64,000 nt of DNA from Candidatus Poribacteria bacterium (GTDB lineage: Bacteria > Poribacteria > WGA-4E > PCPOR2b), in NCBI GenBank assembly GCA_028819845.1, contig JAPPKS010000026.1, positions 14,917 through 78,916 on the forward strand. The letters run 5' to 3'. Position 1 is the stretch's first letter. Every line of letters begins with the position of its first letter. A program made the position numbers and the translations under genes. This document shows positions 63,172-64,000 of the stretch, in pieces. The notes under the pieces are model-generated. The model was not told the DNA's origin and ran no database searches. It saw only the letters and a program-made list of their open reading frames with translations.

Positions 63172-63722
63172 CTGGTAGTTCCTTCCAACGGCCCACCGAC
63201 TTACAGGCTGGCGTAATTAGTGGTAGTGCCAGTAAATTTGCATGACTACAGGGAGTAGCGCGGAAACCATAAAGTAAGTAAAAACACCTGGCAAAACCAT
63301 TTTTTGCGAACGATATCAAACGTGCATCCTAGGATAGGACATTATATTCAAAAAGCCCACGACCAATCCGGTTGGCAGCCCCGGATTCAGACATGGGCTT
63401 TTCTTCGATAGATGTTTAACGTCCCTGATCGAGACAAGTAAAGTCTATTGAGCTTTTTGCCGCTACATCGTTACATCATTCCGCTATGTCTTCTAACGCT
63501 TGTGATTTTAGGAGATTGACCTGACACGTAAATAGTTGAATGAGATTCTCGGATTGCCGGGGCGAATTCTTTACACTGCTATGCTCGCCTTCTACACGAT
63601 TGGAAATCCGATCCCGCTCAGATTGTGAAAATATACCATATACCAGCCGTCAAGGTCAACGTTCATTACGGCCGTAAGCAGTCAATTCAAGGACGTACAG
63701 GCTCTATTATTTTTTGGAAGCG
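63172..63722. other. Intergenic region
   Basis: About 550 bases between polX and the acetamidase gene. It holds the hairpin at 63350-63402; short ORFs here are not supported. Confidence 0.5.
63350..63402. terminator. Composite hairpin, possible terminator
   Basis: Outer stem AAAAGCCCA / TGGGCTTTT (9 bp) and inner stem AATCCGG / CCGGATT (7 bp) separated by internal loops, with T-runs on both strands. It is 320 bp beyond the acetamidase stop, rather far for its terminator, so a structured RNA is also possible. Confidence 0.5.
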
Positions 63723-64000
63723 TCAATCGATTTTGGGAAATACGACACGAATTGTGGAGGGAAATTGGTTCGGCTGGCAGGATTGGCTAATCCGAACGTC
63801 GCCGATGGCGCTCATCAACAGATAGGCGTCGTCGAATGAAACGGAGAGCTTCTGCTGGAGGAGATTTGCCATTTCTTCGCAGGCAATTGTGATGGCATCG
63901 GCAAGTTTGGGCGCGTCGCCGGTAGTAATCCATGAAGCATCCGTCTCGATCCACGGACGGGTGATTGATTCACCCTTGATGAGATTCACTAGGACGGTGA
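63723..64000 (-). CDS. Acetamidase/formamidase family protein, C-terminal part (runs off the window)
   Basis: The frame is open to the window edge; 91 residues up to the stop are seen. T-V-L-V-N-L-I-K-G-E-S, R-P-W-I-E-T, W-I-T-T-G and FDDAYLLMSAIGDVRISQ are the C-terminal signatures of FmdA/AmdA-type amidases, which hydrolyse formamide or acetamide to ammonia and the acid. The 5' part lies beyond position 64000. Cytoplasmic. Confidence 0.85.
   Translation of the reverse strand, partial: TVLVNLIKGESITRPWIETDASWITTGDAPKLADAITIACEEMANLLQQKLSVSFDDAYLLMSAIGDVRISQSCQPNQFPSTIRVVFPKID

Noticed and set aside
1-64000. tRNA, rRNA, CRISPR arrays, prophage or insertion sequences
   Set aside because: I looked for TTCGAATC-like T-arms, repeat-spacer periodicity and transposase or integrase motifs and found none; tRNAs cannot be fully excluded by eye.

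Overview
The window is about 64 kb of a Gram-negative bacterial chromosome with balanced base composition. It carries lipoproteins, an outer-membrane porin-like cluster, heptosyltransferase-type GT9 enzymes and BamB-like propellers. A family of secreted LamG proteins, a large DUF6785-like membrane protein, GH127-like and GH32 glycosidases, Gfo/Idh oxidoreductases and formyl-CoA-transferase-like enzymes together suggest Candidatus Poribacteria or a close relative in the PVC/FCB neighbourhood. That placement is my inference; no rRNA gene is present. I see no phage, insertion sequence, CRISPR array or tRNA gene.

Layout. 0.1-7.3 kb: GH32 glycosidase, PQQ-type propeller, two HpcH/HpaI aldolases around a CoA-transferase, dusB. 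7.4-15.5 kb: cold-shock protein with terminator, small metabolic genes (corrinoid adenosyltransferase, mqnD of the futalosine menaquinone route, dapL), and a divergent pair of SufR-like regulator and sigma-70 factor with readable promoters, followed by an Nfu-type Fe-S protein. 15.9-22.8 kb: two lipoproteins (one a probable selenoprotein), a GH127-like enzyme, an oxidoreductase, VOC and LamG proteins. 23-26 kb: lipA and hflKC. 26.1-31.6 kb: three outer-membrane or surface genes in one direction. 31.7-34 kb: queF, a second sigma factor, an RRM protein. 34-41.3 kb: a decayed M23 peptidase coupled to a DUF6785-like protein, GT2, RecQ, SDR. 41.5-52 kb: lipoprotein, two more LamG proteins, VOC, PotA-like ATPase, gamma-glutamyltransferase and three glycosyltransferases. 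52-64 kb: NtrC-type regulator, UPF0182 protein, a large unknown membrane protein, rhomboid-TPR protein, PolX, and the end of an acetamidase/formamidase gene that runs off the window.

The most notable observation is at 16858-17451 (minus). This TlpA/thioredoxin-like lipoprotein gene has a single in-frame TGA exactly at the first cysteine codon of its CGPC site. A perfect 6-bp stem with loop AGGUU follows, its loop starting 16 nt after the TGA, which closely resembles the Escherichia coli fdhF SECIS. I read it as a selenocysteine-containing thiol oxidoreductase. Other points of interest are a duplicated 61-residue insert in the UPF0182 protein, a shared C-terminal W-G-x-x-K tag on four LamG proteins, a PolX that has lost all three polymerase aspartates but kept its PHP domain, and a glycosyltransferase gene with an in-frame TAG at codon 8.
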